From Globodera rostochiensis (taxonomy: Eukaryota; Nematoda; Chromadorea; Rhabditida; Heteroderidae), in the NCBI GenBank assembly GCA_018350325.1, contig JAEVLN010000002.1:6059456-6123455 (forward strand): a DNA stretch of 64,000 nt, written 5' to 3'. Below the pieces are notes generated by a model. It saw only the letters and a program-made list of their open reading frames with translations, made no database searches and was not told the DNA's origin. This document shows positions 40,489 to 54,908 of this stretch, piece by piece (position 1 is the first letter of the stretch; the number at the start of each line of letters is the position of its first letter). The position numbers and the translations under genes are program-made.

Positions 40489-40547
40489 ATCAATTCATCA
40501 AAATAAAAATTATGATTTAATTATTCTTTAAGCTTGAATTCATTTAT

Positions 40548-40721
40548 ATGGCAACCGAAGCGCGGGCATTGCTCGCCGGAGGGAAAATGTGGGGTATGCC
40601 TGATGAAGTACGCATTGTTTTACCTTTGCAGAGTTTGACCTCTTTTCAATTCAAACTCGTCATCTTTAATTGTATAATTAGATTATTTGTTATCAACATT
40701 CCCATTATTCAGATTAATTAA
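40548..40721 (+). CDS. Hypothetical 57-residue frame or first exon
   Basis: ATG opens MATEARALLAGGKMWGMPDE and then a hydrophobic tail. GTACGC after GATGAA could be a donor, which would make the first 20 residues an exon. In another frame the same island reads RGHCSPEGKCGVCLMK, with a zinc-finger-like Cys spacing, so the frame is open to doubt. It ends 310 bp before the satellite array. Confidence 0.33.
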   Translation: MATEARALLAGGKMWGMPDEVRIVLPLQSLTSFQFKLVIFNCIIRLFVINIPIIQIN

Positions 40722-43700
40722 TAGCAATTGTTGGTGAATATATAAATAAAATTTAGATTTTTGGGTTTATTTTTATAAATTGCTTCTCCAATTTTACTTT
40801 TTTTTTTGTCGTTTCGCTTAAAATTAATGAAACTCAATATTTGTCAAACCGTTACATATCCATTTTATTTGTTTGCAAAATGTTTAGTAATTTTTTAGTC
40901 GTTCCTTTTGTTTTGCATTCACTAAAATACAAAATAATGAGTTATTTATTGCAAAAAAATCATTCTTCTCCTTTAACATTTGCATTTAAACAATATATCT
41001 GTTAAATATTGTAGTTCTATCAGCAAAAGCTAAAAAGAGACAGTCAGACGGCGAGAGTAATTTGGGCATCAACGCACCCCATCTAATAATTTTTTAGTTT
41101 ATTTTCTTGAACATTTTTTTTTGTAGAAATAGTGTGCTAAAAAGAGCGGGTCAGACGGCGAGAGTAATTTGGGCATCAACGCACCCCATCTAATAATTTT
41201 TAGTTTATTTTCTTGAACATTTTTTTTTTGTAGAAATAGTGTGCTAAAAAGAGCGAGTCAGACGGCGAGAGTAATTTGGGCATCAACGCACCCCATCTAA
41301 TAATTTTTTAGTTACTTTTTTGAACATTTTATTTTTTGTAGAAATAGTGTGCTAAAAAGAGTTAGTCAGACGGCGAGAGTAATTTGGGCATCAACGCACC
41401 CCATCTAATAATTTTTAGTTTATTTTCTTGAACATTTTTTTTTGTAGAAATAGTGTGCTAAAAAGAGCGAGTCAGACGGCGAGAGTAATTTGGGCATCAA
41501 CGCACCCCATCTAATAATTTTTAGTTTATTTTCTTGAACCTTTTTTTTTGTAGAAATAGTGTGCTAAAAAGAGTTAGTCAGACGGCGAGAGTAATTTGGG
41601 CATCAACGCACCCCATCTAATAATTTTTTAGTTACTTTTTTGAAAATTTTATTTTTTGAATAAATAGTGTGCTAAAAAGAGACAGTCAGACGGCGAGAGT
41701 AATTTGGGCATCAACGCACCCCATTTAATAATTTTTTAGTTACTTTTTTGAACATTTTATTTTTTGAAGAAATAGTGTGCTAAAAAGAGCGAGTCAGACG
41801 GCGAGAGTAATTTGGGCATCAACGCACCCCATCTAATAATTTTATTTTATTTTCTTGAACATTTTTTTTTGTAGAAATAGTGTGCTAAAAAGAGTTAGTC
41901 AGACGGCGAGAGAAATTTGGGCATCAACGCACCCCATCTAATAATTTTTTTAGTTACTTTTTTGAAAATTTTATTTTTTGAATAAATAGTGTGCTAAAAA
42001 GAGACAGTCAGACGGCGAGAGTAATTTGGGCATCAACGCACCCCATCTACTTGAACATTTTTTTTTGTAGAAATAGTGTGCTTAAAAGAGCGAGTCAGAC
42101 GGCGAGAGTAATTTGGGCATCAACGCACCCCATCTAATAATTTTATTTTATTTTCTTGAACATTTTTTTTTGTAGAAATAGTGTGCTAAAAAGAGTGAGT
42201 CATAGGCGAGAGTAATTTGGGCATCAACGCACCCCATCTAATAATTTTTTAGTTACTTTTTTGAACATTTTATTTTTGAAGAAATAGTGTGCTAAAAAGT
42301 TAGAGTCAGACGACGAGAGTAATTTGGGCATCAACGCACTCCATCTAATAATTTTTTAGTTACTTTTTTGAACATTTTATTTTTTGAAGAAATAGTGTGC
42401 TAAAAAGAGAGAGTCAGACGGCGAGAGTAATTTGGGCATCAACGCACCCCATCTAATAATTTTTTAGTTGTTTTCTTGAACATTTTTTTTTGTAGAAATA
42501 GTGTGCTTACAGTCAGACGGCGAGAGTAATTTGGGCATCAACGCACCCCATCTAATAATTTTTTAGTTGTTTTCTTGAACATTTTTTTTTTGTAGAAATA
42601 GTGTGCTAAAAAGAGTGAGTCAGACGGCGAGAGTAATTTGGTCATCAACGCACCCCATCTAATAATTTTTTAGTTGTTTTCTTGAACATTTTTTTTTTGT
42701 AGAAATAGTGTGCTAAAAAGAGACAGTTAGACGGCGAGAGTAATTTGGGCATCAACGCACCCCATCTAATAATTTTTTAGTTGTTTTCTTGAACATTTTT
42801 TTTTTGTAGAAATAGTGTGCTAAAAAGAGTGAGCAGACGGCGAGAGTAATTTGGTCATCAACGCACCCCATCTAATAATTTTTTAGTTGTTTTCTTGAAC
42901 ATTTTTTTTTGTAGAAATAGTGTGCTAAAAAGAGACAGTCAGACGGCGAGAGTAATTTGGGCATCAACGCACCCCATCTAATAATTTTTTAGTTGTTTTC
43001 TTGAACATTTTTTTTTTGTAGAAATATTGTGCTAAAAAGAGTGAGTCAGACGGCGAGAGTAATTTGGGCATCAACGCACCCCATCTAATAATTTTTTAGT
43101 TATTTTTTGAACATTTTATTTTTGAAGAAATAGTGTGCTAAAAAGTTAGAGTCAGACGACGAGAGTAATTTGGGCATCAACGCACCCCATCTAATAATTT
43201 TTTAGTTACTTTTTTGAACATTTTATTTTTTGAAGAAATAGTGTGCTAAAAAGAGAGAGTCAGACGGCGAGAGTAATTTGGGCATCAACGCACCCCATCT
43301 AATAATTTTTTAGTTACTTTTTTGAACATTTTATTTTTTGAAGAAATAGTGTGCTAAAAAGAGAGAGTCAGACGGCGAGAGTAAGTTGGGCATCAACGCA
43401 CCCCATCTAATAATTTTTAGTTTATTTTCTTGAACATTTTTTTTTGTAGAAATACTGCGCTAAAAAGAGTTAGTCAGACGGCGAGAGTAATTTGGGCATC
43501 AACGCACCCCATCTAATAATTTTTTAGTTTATTTTCTTGAACATTTTTTTTTGTAGAAATAGTGTGCTAAAAAGAGCGAGTCAGACGGCGAGAGTAATTT
43601 GGGCATCAACGCACCCCATCGAATAATTTTTTAGTTGTTTTCTTGAACATTTTTTTTTGTAGAAATAGTGTGCTAAAAAGAGACAGTCAGACGGCGAGAG

Positions 43701-46700
43701 TAATTTGGGCATCAACGCACCCCATCTAATAATTTTTTAGTTGTTTTCTTGAACATTTTTTTTTGTAGAAATAGTGTGCTAAAAAGAGTGAGTCAGACGG
43801 CGAGAGTAATTTGGGCATCAACGCACCCCATCTAATAATTTTTTAGTTACTTTTTTGAACATTTTATTTTTGGAGAAATAGTGTGCTAAAAAGTTAGAGT
43901 CAGACGACGAGAGTAATTTGGGCATCAACGCACCCCATCTAATAATTTTTTAGTTGTTTTCTTGAACATTTTTTTTTGTAGAAATAGTGTGCTTACAGTC
44001 AGACGGCGAGAGTAATTTGGGCATCAACGCACCCCATCTAATAATTTTTTAGTTACTTTTTTGAACATTTTATTTTTTGAAGAAAGTGTGCTAAAAAGAG
44101 AGAGTCAGACGGCGAGAGTAATTTGGGCATCAACGCACCCCATCTAATAATTTTTTAGTTACTTTTTTGAACATTTTATTTTTTGAATAAATAGTGTGCT
44201 AAAAAGAGACAGTCAGACGGCGAGAGTAATTTGGGCATCAACGCACCCCATCTAATAATTTTTTAGTTTATTTTCTTGAACATTTTTTTTTTGTAGAATG
44301 TGCTAAAAAGAGTTAGTCAGACGGCGAGAGTAATTTGGGCATCAACGCACCCATCTAATAATTTTTTAGTTACTTTAATTGAACATTTTATTTTTTGTAG
44401 AAATATGCTAAAACGAGACAGTCAGACGGCGAGAGTAATTTGGGCATCAGCGCACCCCATCTAATAATTTTTTAGTTTATTTTCTTGAACATTTTTTTTT
44501 TGTTGAAATAGTGTGCTAAAAAGAGCGAGTCAGACGGCGAGAGTAATTTGGGCATCAACGCACCCCATCTAATAATTTTTTAGTTACTTTTTTGAACATT
44601 TTATTTTTTGAATAAATAGTGTGCTAAAAAGAGACAGTCAGACGGCGAGAGTAATTTGGGCATCAACGCACCCCATCTAATAATTTTTTAGTTTATTTTC
44701 TTGAACATTTTTTTTTGTAGAAATATGCTAAAACGAGACAGTCAGACGGCGAGAGTAATTTGGGCATCAGCGCACCCCATCTAATAATTTTTTAGTTTAT
44801 TTTCTTGAACATTTTTTTTTTGTTGAAATAGTGTGCTAAAAAGAGCGAGTCAGACGGCGAGAGTAATTTGGGCATCAACGCACCCATCTAATAATTTTTT
44901 AGTTACTTTTTTGAACATTTTATTTTTTGAATAAATAGTGTGCTAAAAAGAGACAGTCAGACGGCGAGAGTAATTTGGGCATCAACGCACCCCATCTAAT
45001 AATTTTTTAGTTTATTTTCTTGAACATTTTTTTTTGTAGAAATATGCTAAAACGAGACAGTCAGACGGCGAGAGTAATTTGGGCATCAGCGCACCCCATC
45101 TAATAATTTTTTAGTTTATTTTCTTGAACATTTTTTTTTGTTGAAATAGTGTGCTAAAAAGAGCGAGTCAGACGGCGAGAGTAATTTGGGCATCAACGCA
45201 CCCCATCTAATAATTTTTTAGTTGTTTTCTTGAACATTTTTTTTTGAAGAAATAGTGTGTTAAAAAGTTAGAGTCAGACGACGAGAGTAATTTGGGCATC
45301 AACGCACTCCATCTAATAATTTTTTAGTTACTTTTTTGAACATTTTATTTTTTGAAGAAATAGTGTGCTAAAAAGAGAGAGTCAGACGGCGAGAGTAATT
45401 TGGGCATCAACGCACCCCATCTAATAATTTTTTAGTTACTTTTTTGAACATTTTATTTTTTGAAGAAATAGTGTGCTAAAAGAGAGAGTCAGACGGCGAG
45501 AGTAAGTTGGGCATCAACGCACCCCATCTAATAATTTTTAGTTTATTTTCTTGAACATTTTTTTTTGTAGAAATATTGTGCTAAAAAGAGTTAGTCAGAC
45601 GGCGAGAGTAATTTGGGCATCAACGCACCCATCTAATAATTTTTTAGTTACTTTTTTGAACATTTTATTTTTTGAAGAAATAGTGTGCTAAAAGAGAGAG
45701 TCAGACGGCGAGAGTAAGTTGGGCATCAGCGCACCCCATCTAATAATTTTTTAGTTTATTTTCTTGAACATTTTTTTTGTTGAAATAGTGTGCTAAAAAG
45801 AGCGAGTCAGACGGCGAGAGTAATTTGGGCATCAACGCACCCCATCTAATAATTTTTTAGTTACTTTTTTGAACATTTTATTTTTTGAATAAATAGTGTG
45901 CTAAAAAGAGATAGTCAGACGGCGAGAGTAATTTGGGCATCAACGCACCCCATCTAATAATTTTTTAGTTTATTTTCTTGAACATTTTATTTTTTGTAGA
46001 AATATGCTAAAACGAGACAGTCAGACGGCGAGAGTAATTTGGGCATCAGCGCACCCCATCTAATAATTTTTTAGTTTATTTTCTTGAACATTTTTTTTTG
46101 TAGAAATACTGTGCTAAAAAGAGACAGTCAGACGGCGAGAGTAGGTTGGGCATCAACGCACCCCATCTAATAATTTATAGTTGTTTTGAACATTTTTTTT
46201 TATAGAAATAGTGTGCTAAAAAGAGAGACTCAGACTGCGAGAGTAATTTGGGCATCAACGCACCCCATCTAATAATTTTTTAGTTGTTTTCTTGAACATT
46301 TTTTTTTGTAGGAATTGTGTGCTAAAAAGAGACAGTCAGACGGCGAGAGTAATTTGGGCATCAACGCACCCCATCTAATAATTTTTTAGTTACTTTTTTG
46401 AACATTTTATTTTTTGAAGAAATAGTGTGCTAAAAAGAGACAGTCAGACGGCGAGAGTAATTTGGGCATCAACGCACCCCATCTAATAATTTTTTAGTTA
46501 CTTTTTTGAACATTTTATTTTTTGAATAAATAGTGTGCTAAAAAGAGACAGTCAGACGGCGAGAGTAATTTGGGCATCAACGCACCCCATCTAATAATTT
46601 ATAGTTGTTGTTGAACATTTTTTTTTATAGAAATAGTGTGCTAAAAAGAGAGACTCAGACTGCGAGAGTATTGGGCATCAACGCAACCCCATCTAATAAT

Positions 46701-49700
46701 TTTTTAGTTACTTTTTTGAACATTTTATTTTGAAGAAATAGTGTGCTAAAAAGAGACAGTCAGACGGCGAGAGTAATTTGGGCATCGGCAGCCCATCTAA
46801 TAATTTTTTAGTTACTTTTTTGAACATTTTATTTTTTGAATAAAGTGTGCTAATAAGAGACAGTCAGACGGCGAGAGTAATTTGGGCATCAACGCACCCC
46901 ATAATAATTTTTAGTTTATTTTCTTGAACATTTTTTTTTGTAGAAATATGCTAAAAAGAGAGTCAGACGGCGAGAGTAATTTGGGCATCAACGCACCCCA
47001 TCTAATAATTTTTTAGTTTTTTCTTGAACATTTTTTTTGTAGAAATAGTGTGCTAAAAAGAGTGAGTCAGACGGCGAGTAATTTGGGCATCAACGAACCC
47101 CATCTAATAATTTTTTAGTTGTTTTCTTGAACATTTTTTTGTAGAAATACTGTGCTAAAAAGAGACAGTCAGACGGCGAGAGTAATTTGGGCCAACGCAC
47201 CCCATCTAATAATTTATAGTTGTTTTGAACATTTTATTTTTTGAAGAAATTGTGCTAAAAAGAGACAGTCAGACGGCGAGAGTAATTTGGGCATCAACGC
47301 ACCCCATCATAATTTTTAGTTACTTTTTTGAACATTTTATTTTTTGAATAAATAGTGTGCTAAAAAGACAGTCAGACGGCGAGAGTAATTTGGGCATCAA
47401 CGCACCCCATCTAATAATTTATAGGTTTTGAACATTTTTATAATAATAGTGTGCTAAAAAGAGAGACTCAGACTGCGAGAGTAATTTGGGCATCAACGCA
47501 CCCCATCTAATAATTTTTTAGTTACTTTTTTGAACATTTTATTTTTTGAAGAAATAGTGTGCTAAAAAGAGACAGTCAGACGGCGAGAGTAATTTGGGCA
47601 TCAAGGCAGCCCATCTAATAATTTTTTAGTTACTTTTTTGAACATTTTATTTTTTGAATAAATAGTGTGCTAATAAGAGACAGTCAGACGGCGAGAGTAA
47701 TTTGGGCATCAACGCACCCCATCTAATAATTTTTTAGTTTATTTTCTTGAACATTTTTTTTTTGTAGAAATATGCTAAAAAGAGTGAGTCAGACGGCGAG
47801 AGTAATTTGGGCATCAACGAACCCCATCTAATAATTTTTTAGTTTATTTTCTTGAACATTTTATTTTTTGTAGAAATATGCTAAAACGAGACAGTCAGAC
47901 GGCGAGAGTAATTTGGGCATCAGCGCACCCCATCTAATAATTTTTTAGTTTATTTTCTTGAACATTTTTTTTTGTAGAAATAGTGTGCTAAAAAGAGTGA
48001 GTCAGACGGCGAGAGTAATTTGGGCATCAACGAACCCCATCTAATAATTTTTTAGTTGTTTTCTTGAACATTTTTTTTTGTAGAAATACTGTGCTAAAAA
48101 GAGACAGTCAGACGGCGAGAGTAGGTTGGGCATCAACGCACCCCATCTAATAATTTATAGTTGTTTTGAACATTTTTTTTTATAGAAATAGTGTGCTAAA
48201 AAGAGAGACTCAGACTGCGAGAGTAATTTGGGCATCAACGCACCCCATCTAATAATTTTTTAGGTTGTTTTCTTGAACATTTTTTTTTTGTAGGAATGGT
48301 GTGCTAAAAGAGCAGTCAGACCGAGAGTAATTTGGGCATCAACGCACCCCATCTAATTTTTTAGTTACTTTTTTGAACATTTTATTTTTTGAAGAAATAG
48401 TGTGCTAAAAAGAGACAGTCAGACGGCGAGAGTAATTTGGGCATCAACGCACCCCATCTAATAATTTTTTAGTTACTTTTTTGAACATTTTATTTTTTGA
48501 ATAAATAGTGTGCTAAAAAGAGACAGTCAGACGGCGAGAGTAATTTGGGCATCAACGCACCCCATCTAATAATTTATAGTTGTTTTGAACATTTTTTTTT
48601 ATAGAAATAGTGTGCTAAAAAGAGAGACTCAGACTGCGAGAGTAATTTGGGCATCAACGCACCCATCTAATAATTTTTTAGTTACTTTTTTGAACATTTT
48701 ATTTTTTGAAGAAATAGTGTGCTAAAAAGAGACAGTCAGACGGCGAGAGTAATTTGGGCATCAAGGCAGCCCATCTAATAATTTTTTAGTTACTTTTTTG
48801 AACATTTTATTTTTTGAATAAATAGTGTGCTAATAAGAGACAGTCAGACGGCGAGAGTAATTTGGGCATCAACGCACCCCATCTAATAATTTTTTAGTTT
48901 ATTTTCTTGAACATTTTTTTTTTGTAGAAATATGCTAAAAAGAGAGAGTCAGACGGCGAGAGTAATTTGGGCATCAACGCACCCCATCTAATAATTTTTT
49001 AGTTTATTTTCTTGAACATTTTTTTTTGTAGAAATAGTGTGCTAAAAAGAGTGAGTCAGACGGCGAGAGTAATTTGGGCATCAACGAACCCCATCTAATA
49101 ATTTTTTAGTTGTTTTCTTGAACATTTTTTTTTGTAGAAATACTGTGCTAAAAAGAGACAGTCAGACGGCGAGAGTAATTTGGGCATCAACGCACCCCAT
49201 CTAATAATTTATAGTTGTTTTGAACATTTTATTTTTTGAAGAAATAGTGTGCTAAAAAGAGACAGTCAGACGGCGAGAGTAATTTGGGCATCAACGCACC
49301 CCATCTAATAATTTTTTAGTTACTTTTTTGAACATTTTATTTTTTGAATAAATAGTGTGCTAAAAAGAGACAGTCAGACGGCGAGAGTAATTTGGGCATC
49401 AACGCACCCCATCTAATAATTTATAGTTGTTTTGAACATTTTTTTTTATAGAAATAGTGTGCTAAAAAGAGAGACTCAGACTGCGAGAGTAATTTGGGCA
49501 TCAACGCACCCCATCTAATAATTTTTTAGTTACTTTTTTGAACATTTTATTTTTTGAAGAAATAGTGTGCTAAAAAGAGACAGTCAGACGGCGAGAGTAA
49601 TTTGGGCATCAAGGCAGCCCATCTAATAATTTTTTAGTTACTTTTTTGAACATTTTATTTTTTGAATAAATAGTGTGCTAATAAGAGACAGTCAGACGGC

Positions 49701-50342
49701 GAGAGTAATTTGGGCATCAACGCACCCCATCTAATAATTTTTTAGTTTATTTTCTTGAACATTTTTTTTTTGTAGAAATATGCTAAAAAGAGAGAGTCAG
49801 ACGGCGAGAGTAATTTGGGCATCAACGCACCCCATCTAATAATTTTTTAGTTTATTTTCTTGAACATTTTTTTTTGTAGAAATAGTGTGCTAAAAAGAGT
49901 GAGTCAGACGGCGAGAGTAATTTGGGCATCAACGAACCCCATCTAATAATTTTTTAGTTGTTTTCTTGAACATTTTTTTTTGTAGAAATACTGTGCTAAA
50001 AAGAGACAGTCAGACGGCGAGAGTAATTTGGGCATCAACGCACCCCATCTAATAATTTATAGTTGTTTTGAACATTTTTTTTTATAGAATAGTGTGCTAA
50101 AAAGAGTGAGTCAGACGGCGAGAGTAATTTGGGCATCAACGCACCCCATCTAATAATTTTTTAGTTACTTTTTTGAACATTTTATTTTGAAGAAATAGTG
50201 TGCTAAAAAGAGAGAGTCAGACGGCGAGAGTAATTTGGGCATCAACGCACCCCATCTAATAATTTTTTAGTTACTTTTTTGAACATTTTATTTTTGAAGA
50301 AATAGTGTGCTAAAAAGTTAGAGTCAGACGACGAGAGTAATT

Positions 50343-50516
50343 GATTCAAAAAATCAAAATTTAAGTACAATTTTGACTTCCTAACAAAATTTGTTTGGGT
50401 CAAGTCCATTTTTGTACAAAATTTTTGGTCGTCTCCACTTGAATTTACACCCCTAAAGATGAAATCATTGATTGACAATTTTCAATCGTTTTTACAAGAA
50501 TCAGCCAATAATTAAT
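50343..50516. repeat. 174-bp insert in a satellite monomer, copy 1
   Basis: A non-satellite block running GATTCAAAAAATC...CCAATAATTAAT. It contains the perfect palindrome TTTTGTACAAAA and inverted pairs TTGATT/AATCAA and GATTGA/TCAATC. It sits after GACGACGAGAGTAATT and before GGCGAGTAATTTGGG. Later copies instead continue GGCGAGTAAGTTGGG, so this copy has a different right junction. The 78-codon minus-strand frame repeated with each copy is not supported as a gene. Confidence 0.9.
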
Positions 50517-52007
50517 GGCGAGTAATTTGGGCATCAACGCACCCCATCTAATAATTTTTTAGTTTATTTTCTTGAACATTTTTTTTTTGTAGAAATATGC
50601 TAAAAAGAGAGAGTCAGACGGCGAGAGTAATTTGGGCATCAACGCACCCCATCTAATAATTTTTTAGTTTATTTTCTTGAACATTTTTTTTTGTAGAAAT
50701 AGTGTGCTAAAAAGAGTGAGTCAGACGGCGAGAGTAATTTGGGCATCAACGAACCCCATCTAATAATTTTTTAGTTGTTTTCTTGAACATTTTTTTTTGT
50801 AGAAATACTGTGCTAAAAAGAGACAGTCAGACGGCGAGAGTAATTTGGGCATCAACGCACCCCATCTAATAATTTATAGTTGTTTTGAACATTTTATTTT
50901 TTGAAGAAATAGTGTGCTAAAAAGAGACAGTCAGACGGCGAGAGTAATTTGGGCATCAACGCACCCCATCTAATAATTTTTTAGTTACTTTTTTGAACAT
51001 TTTATTTTTTGAATAAATAGTGTGCTAAAAAGAGACAGTCAGACGGCGAGAGTAATTTGGGCATCAACGCACCCCATCTAATAATTTATAGTTGTTTTGA
51101 ACATTTTTTTTTATAGAAATAGTGTGCTAAAAAGAGAGACTCAGACTGCGAGAGTAATTTGGGCATCAACGCACCCCATCTAATAATTTTTTAGTTACTT
51201 TTTTGAACATTTTATTTTTTGAAGAAATAGTGTGCTAAAAAGAGACAGTCAGACGGCGAGAGTAATTTGGGCATCAAGGCAGCCCATCTAATAATTTTTT
51301 AGTTACTTTTTTGAACATTTTATTTTTTGAATAAATAGTGTGCTAATAAGAGACAGTCAGACGGCGAGAGTAATTTGGGCATCAACGCACCCCATCTAAT
51401 AATTTTTTAGTTTATTTTCTTGAACATTTTTTTTTTGTAGAAATATGCTAAAAAGAGAGAGTCAGACGGCGAGAGTAATTTGGGCATCAACGCACCCCAT
51501 CTAATAATTTTTTAGTTTATTTTCTTGAACATTTTTTTTTGTAGAAATAGTGTGCTAAAAAGAGTGAGTCAGACGGCGAGAGTAATTTGGGCATCAACGA
51601 ACCCCATCTAATAATTTTTTAGTTGTTTTCTTGAACATTTTTTTTTGTAGAAATACTGTGCTAAAAAGAGACAGTCAGACGGCGAGAGTAATTTGGGCAT
51701 CAACGCACCCCATCTAATAATTTATAGTTGTTTTGAACATTTTTTTTTATAGAATAGTGTGCTAAAAAGAGTGAGTCAGACGGCGAGAGTAATTTGGGCA
51801 TCAACGCACCCCATCTAATAATTTTTTAGTTACTTTTTTGAACATTTTATTTTGAAGAAATAGTGTGCTAAAAAGAGAGAGTCAGACGGCGAGAGTAATT
51901 TGGGCATCAACGCACCCCATCTAATAATTTTTTAGTTACTTTTTTGAACATTTTATTTTTGAAGAAATAGTGTGCTAAAAAGTTAGAGTCAGACGACGAG
52001 AGTAATT

Positions 52008-52181
52008 GATTCAAAAAATCAAAATTTAAGTACAATTTTGACTTCCTAACAAAATTTGTTTGGGTCAAGTCCATTTTTGTACAAAATTTTTGGTCGTCTC
52101 CACTTGAATTTACACCCCTAAAGATGAAATCATTGATTGACAATTTTCAATCGTTTTTACAAGAATCAGCCAATAATTAAT
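52008..52181. repeat. 174-bp insert, copy 2
   Basis: Same length and, by eye, same sequence as copy 1. It is 1,665 bp downstream and followed by GGCGAGTAAGTTGGG and a monomer with CACCGCATC. Confidence 0.9.
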
Positions 52182-54734
52182 GGCGAGTAAGTTGGGCATC
52201 AACGCACCGCATCTAATAATTTTTAGTTTATTTTCTTGAACATTTTTTTTTGTAGAAATAGTGTGCTAAAAAGAGTTAGTCAGACGGCGAGAGTAATTTG
52301 GGCATCAACGCACCCCATCTAATAATTTTTTAGTTACTTTAATTGAACATTTTATTTTTTGTAGAAATAGTGTGCTAAAAAGAGAGACTCAGACGGCGAG
52401 AGTAATTTGGGCATCAACGCACCCCATCTAATAATTTTAGTTACTTTTTTGAACATTTTATTTTTTGAATAAATAGTGTGCTAAAAAGAGACAGTCAGAC
52501 GGCGAGAGTAATTTGGGCATCAACGCACCCCATCTAATAATTTTTTAGTTTCTTTTTTGAACATTTTATTTTTTGAAGAAATAGTGTGCTAAAAAGAGAC
52601 AGTCAGACGGCGAGAGTAATTTGGGCATCAACGCACCCCATCTAATAATTTTTTAGTTTATTTTCTTGAACTTTTTTTTTTGTAGAAATAGTGTGCTAAA
52701 AAGAGACAGTCAGACGGCGAGAGTAATTTGGGCATCAACGCACCCCATCTAATAATTTATAGTTGTTTGGAACATTTTTTTTTATAGAAATAGTGTGCTA
52801 AAAAGAGAGACTCAGACGGTTAGAGTAATTTGGGCATCAGCGCACCCCATCTAATAATTTTTTAGTTTATTTTCTTGAACATTTTTTTTTGTAGAAATAG
52901 TGTGCTAAAAAGAGTGAGTCAGACGGCGAGAGTAATTTGGGCATCAACGCACCCCATCTAATAATTTTTTAGTTGTTTTCTTGAACATTTTTTTTTGTAG
53001 AAATAGTGTGCTAAAAAGAGACAGTCAGACGGCGAGAGTAATTTGGGCATCAACGCACCCCATCTAATAATTTTTTAGTTTATTTTCTTGAACATTTTTT
53101 TTTTGTAGAAATATGCTAAAAAGAGACAGTCAGACGGCGAGAGTAATTTGGGCATCAACGCACCCCATCTAATAATTTATAGTTGTTTTGAACGTTTTTT
53201 TTTATAGAAATAGTGTGCTAAAAAGAGTGAGTCAGACGGCGAGAGTAATTTGGGCATCAACGCACCCCATCTAATAATTTTTTAGTTACTTTAATTGAAC
53301 ATTTTATTTTTTGTAGAAATAGTGTGCTAAAAAGAGAGACTCAGACGGCGAGAGTAATTTGGGCATCAACGCACCCCATCTAATAATTTTAGTTACTTTT
53401 TTGAACATTTTATTTTTTGAATAAATAGTGTGCTAAAAAGAGACAGTCAGACGGCGAGAGTAATTTGGGCATCAACGCACCCCATCTAATAATTTTTTAG
53501 TTTCTTTTTTGAACATTTTATTTTTTGAAGAAATAGTGTGCTAAAAAGAGACAGTCAGGCGGCGAGAGTAATTTGGGCATCAACGCACCCCATCTAATAA
53601 TTTTTTAGTTTATTTTCTTGAACATTTTTTTTTGTAGAAATAGTGTGCTAAAAAGAGACAGTCAGACGGCGAGAGTAATTTGGGCATCAACGCACCCCAT
53701 CTAATAATTTATAGTTGTTTGGAACATTTTTTTTTATAGAAATAGTGTGCTAAAAAGAGAGACTCAGACGGTTAGAGTAATTTGGGCATCAGCGCACCCC
53801 ATCTACTAATTTTTTAGTTTATTTTCTTGAACATTTTTTTTTGTAGAAATAGTGTGCTAAAAAGAGTGAGTCAGACGGCGAGAGTAATTTGGGCATCAAC
53901 GCACCCCATCTAATAATTTTTTAGTTGTTTTCTTGAACATTTTTTTTTGTAGAAATAGTGTGCTAAAAAGAGACAGTCAGACGGCGAGAGTAATTTGGGC
54001 ATCAACGCACCCCATCTAATAATTTTTTAGTTTATTTTCTTGAACATTTTTTTTTTGTAGAAATATGCTAAAACGAGACAGTCAGACGGCGAGAGTAATT
54101 TGGGCATCAGCGCACCCCATCTAATAATTTTTTAGTTTATTTTCTTGAACATTTTTTTTTGTAGAAATAGTGTGCTAAAAAGAGTGAGTCAGACGGCGAG
54201 AGTAATTTGGGCATCAACGAACCCCATCTAATAATTTTTTAGTTGTTTTCTTGAACATTTTTTTTTGTAGAAATACTGTGCTAAAAAGAGAAAGTCAGAC
54301 GGCGAGAGTAATTTGGGCATCAACGCACCCCATCTAATAATTTATAGTTGTTTTGAACATTTTTTTTTATAGAAATAGTGTGCTAAAAAGAGTGAGTCAG
54401 ACGGCGAGAGTAATTTGGGCATCAGCGCACCCCATCTAATAATTTTTTAGTTACTTTTTTCAACATTTTATTTTGAAGAAATAGTGTGCTAAAAAGAGAG
54501 AGTCAGACGGCGAGAGTAATTTGGGCATCAACGCACCCCATCTAATAATTTTTTAGTTACTTTATTGAACATTTTATTTTGAAGAAATAGTGTGCTAAAA
54601 AGAGAGAGTCAGACGGCGAGAGTAATTTGGGCATCAACGCACCCCATCTAATAATTTTTTAGTTACTTTTTTGAACATTTTATTTTTGAAGAAATAGTGT
54701 GCTAAAAAGTTAGAGTCAGACGACGAGAGTAATT

Positions 54735-54908
54735 GATTCAAAAAATCAAAATTTAAGTACAATTTTGACTTCCTAACAAAATTTGTTTGGGTCAAGTCCA
54801 TTTTTGTACAAAATTTTTGGTCGTCTCCACTTGAATTTACACCCCTAAAGATGAAATCATTGATTGACAATTTTCAATCGTTTTTACAAGAATCAGCCAA
54901 TAATTAAT
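54735..54908. repeat. 174-bp insert, copy 3
   Basis: 2,727 bp after copy 2. The intervening block contains two similar sub-blocks about 957 bp apart (TTACTTTAATTGAACATT at about 52334 and 53288). Confidence 0.9.
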
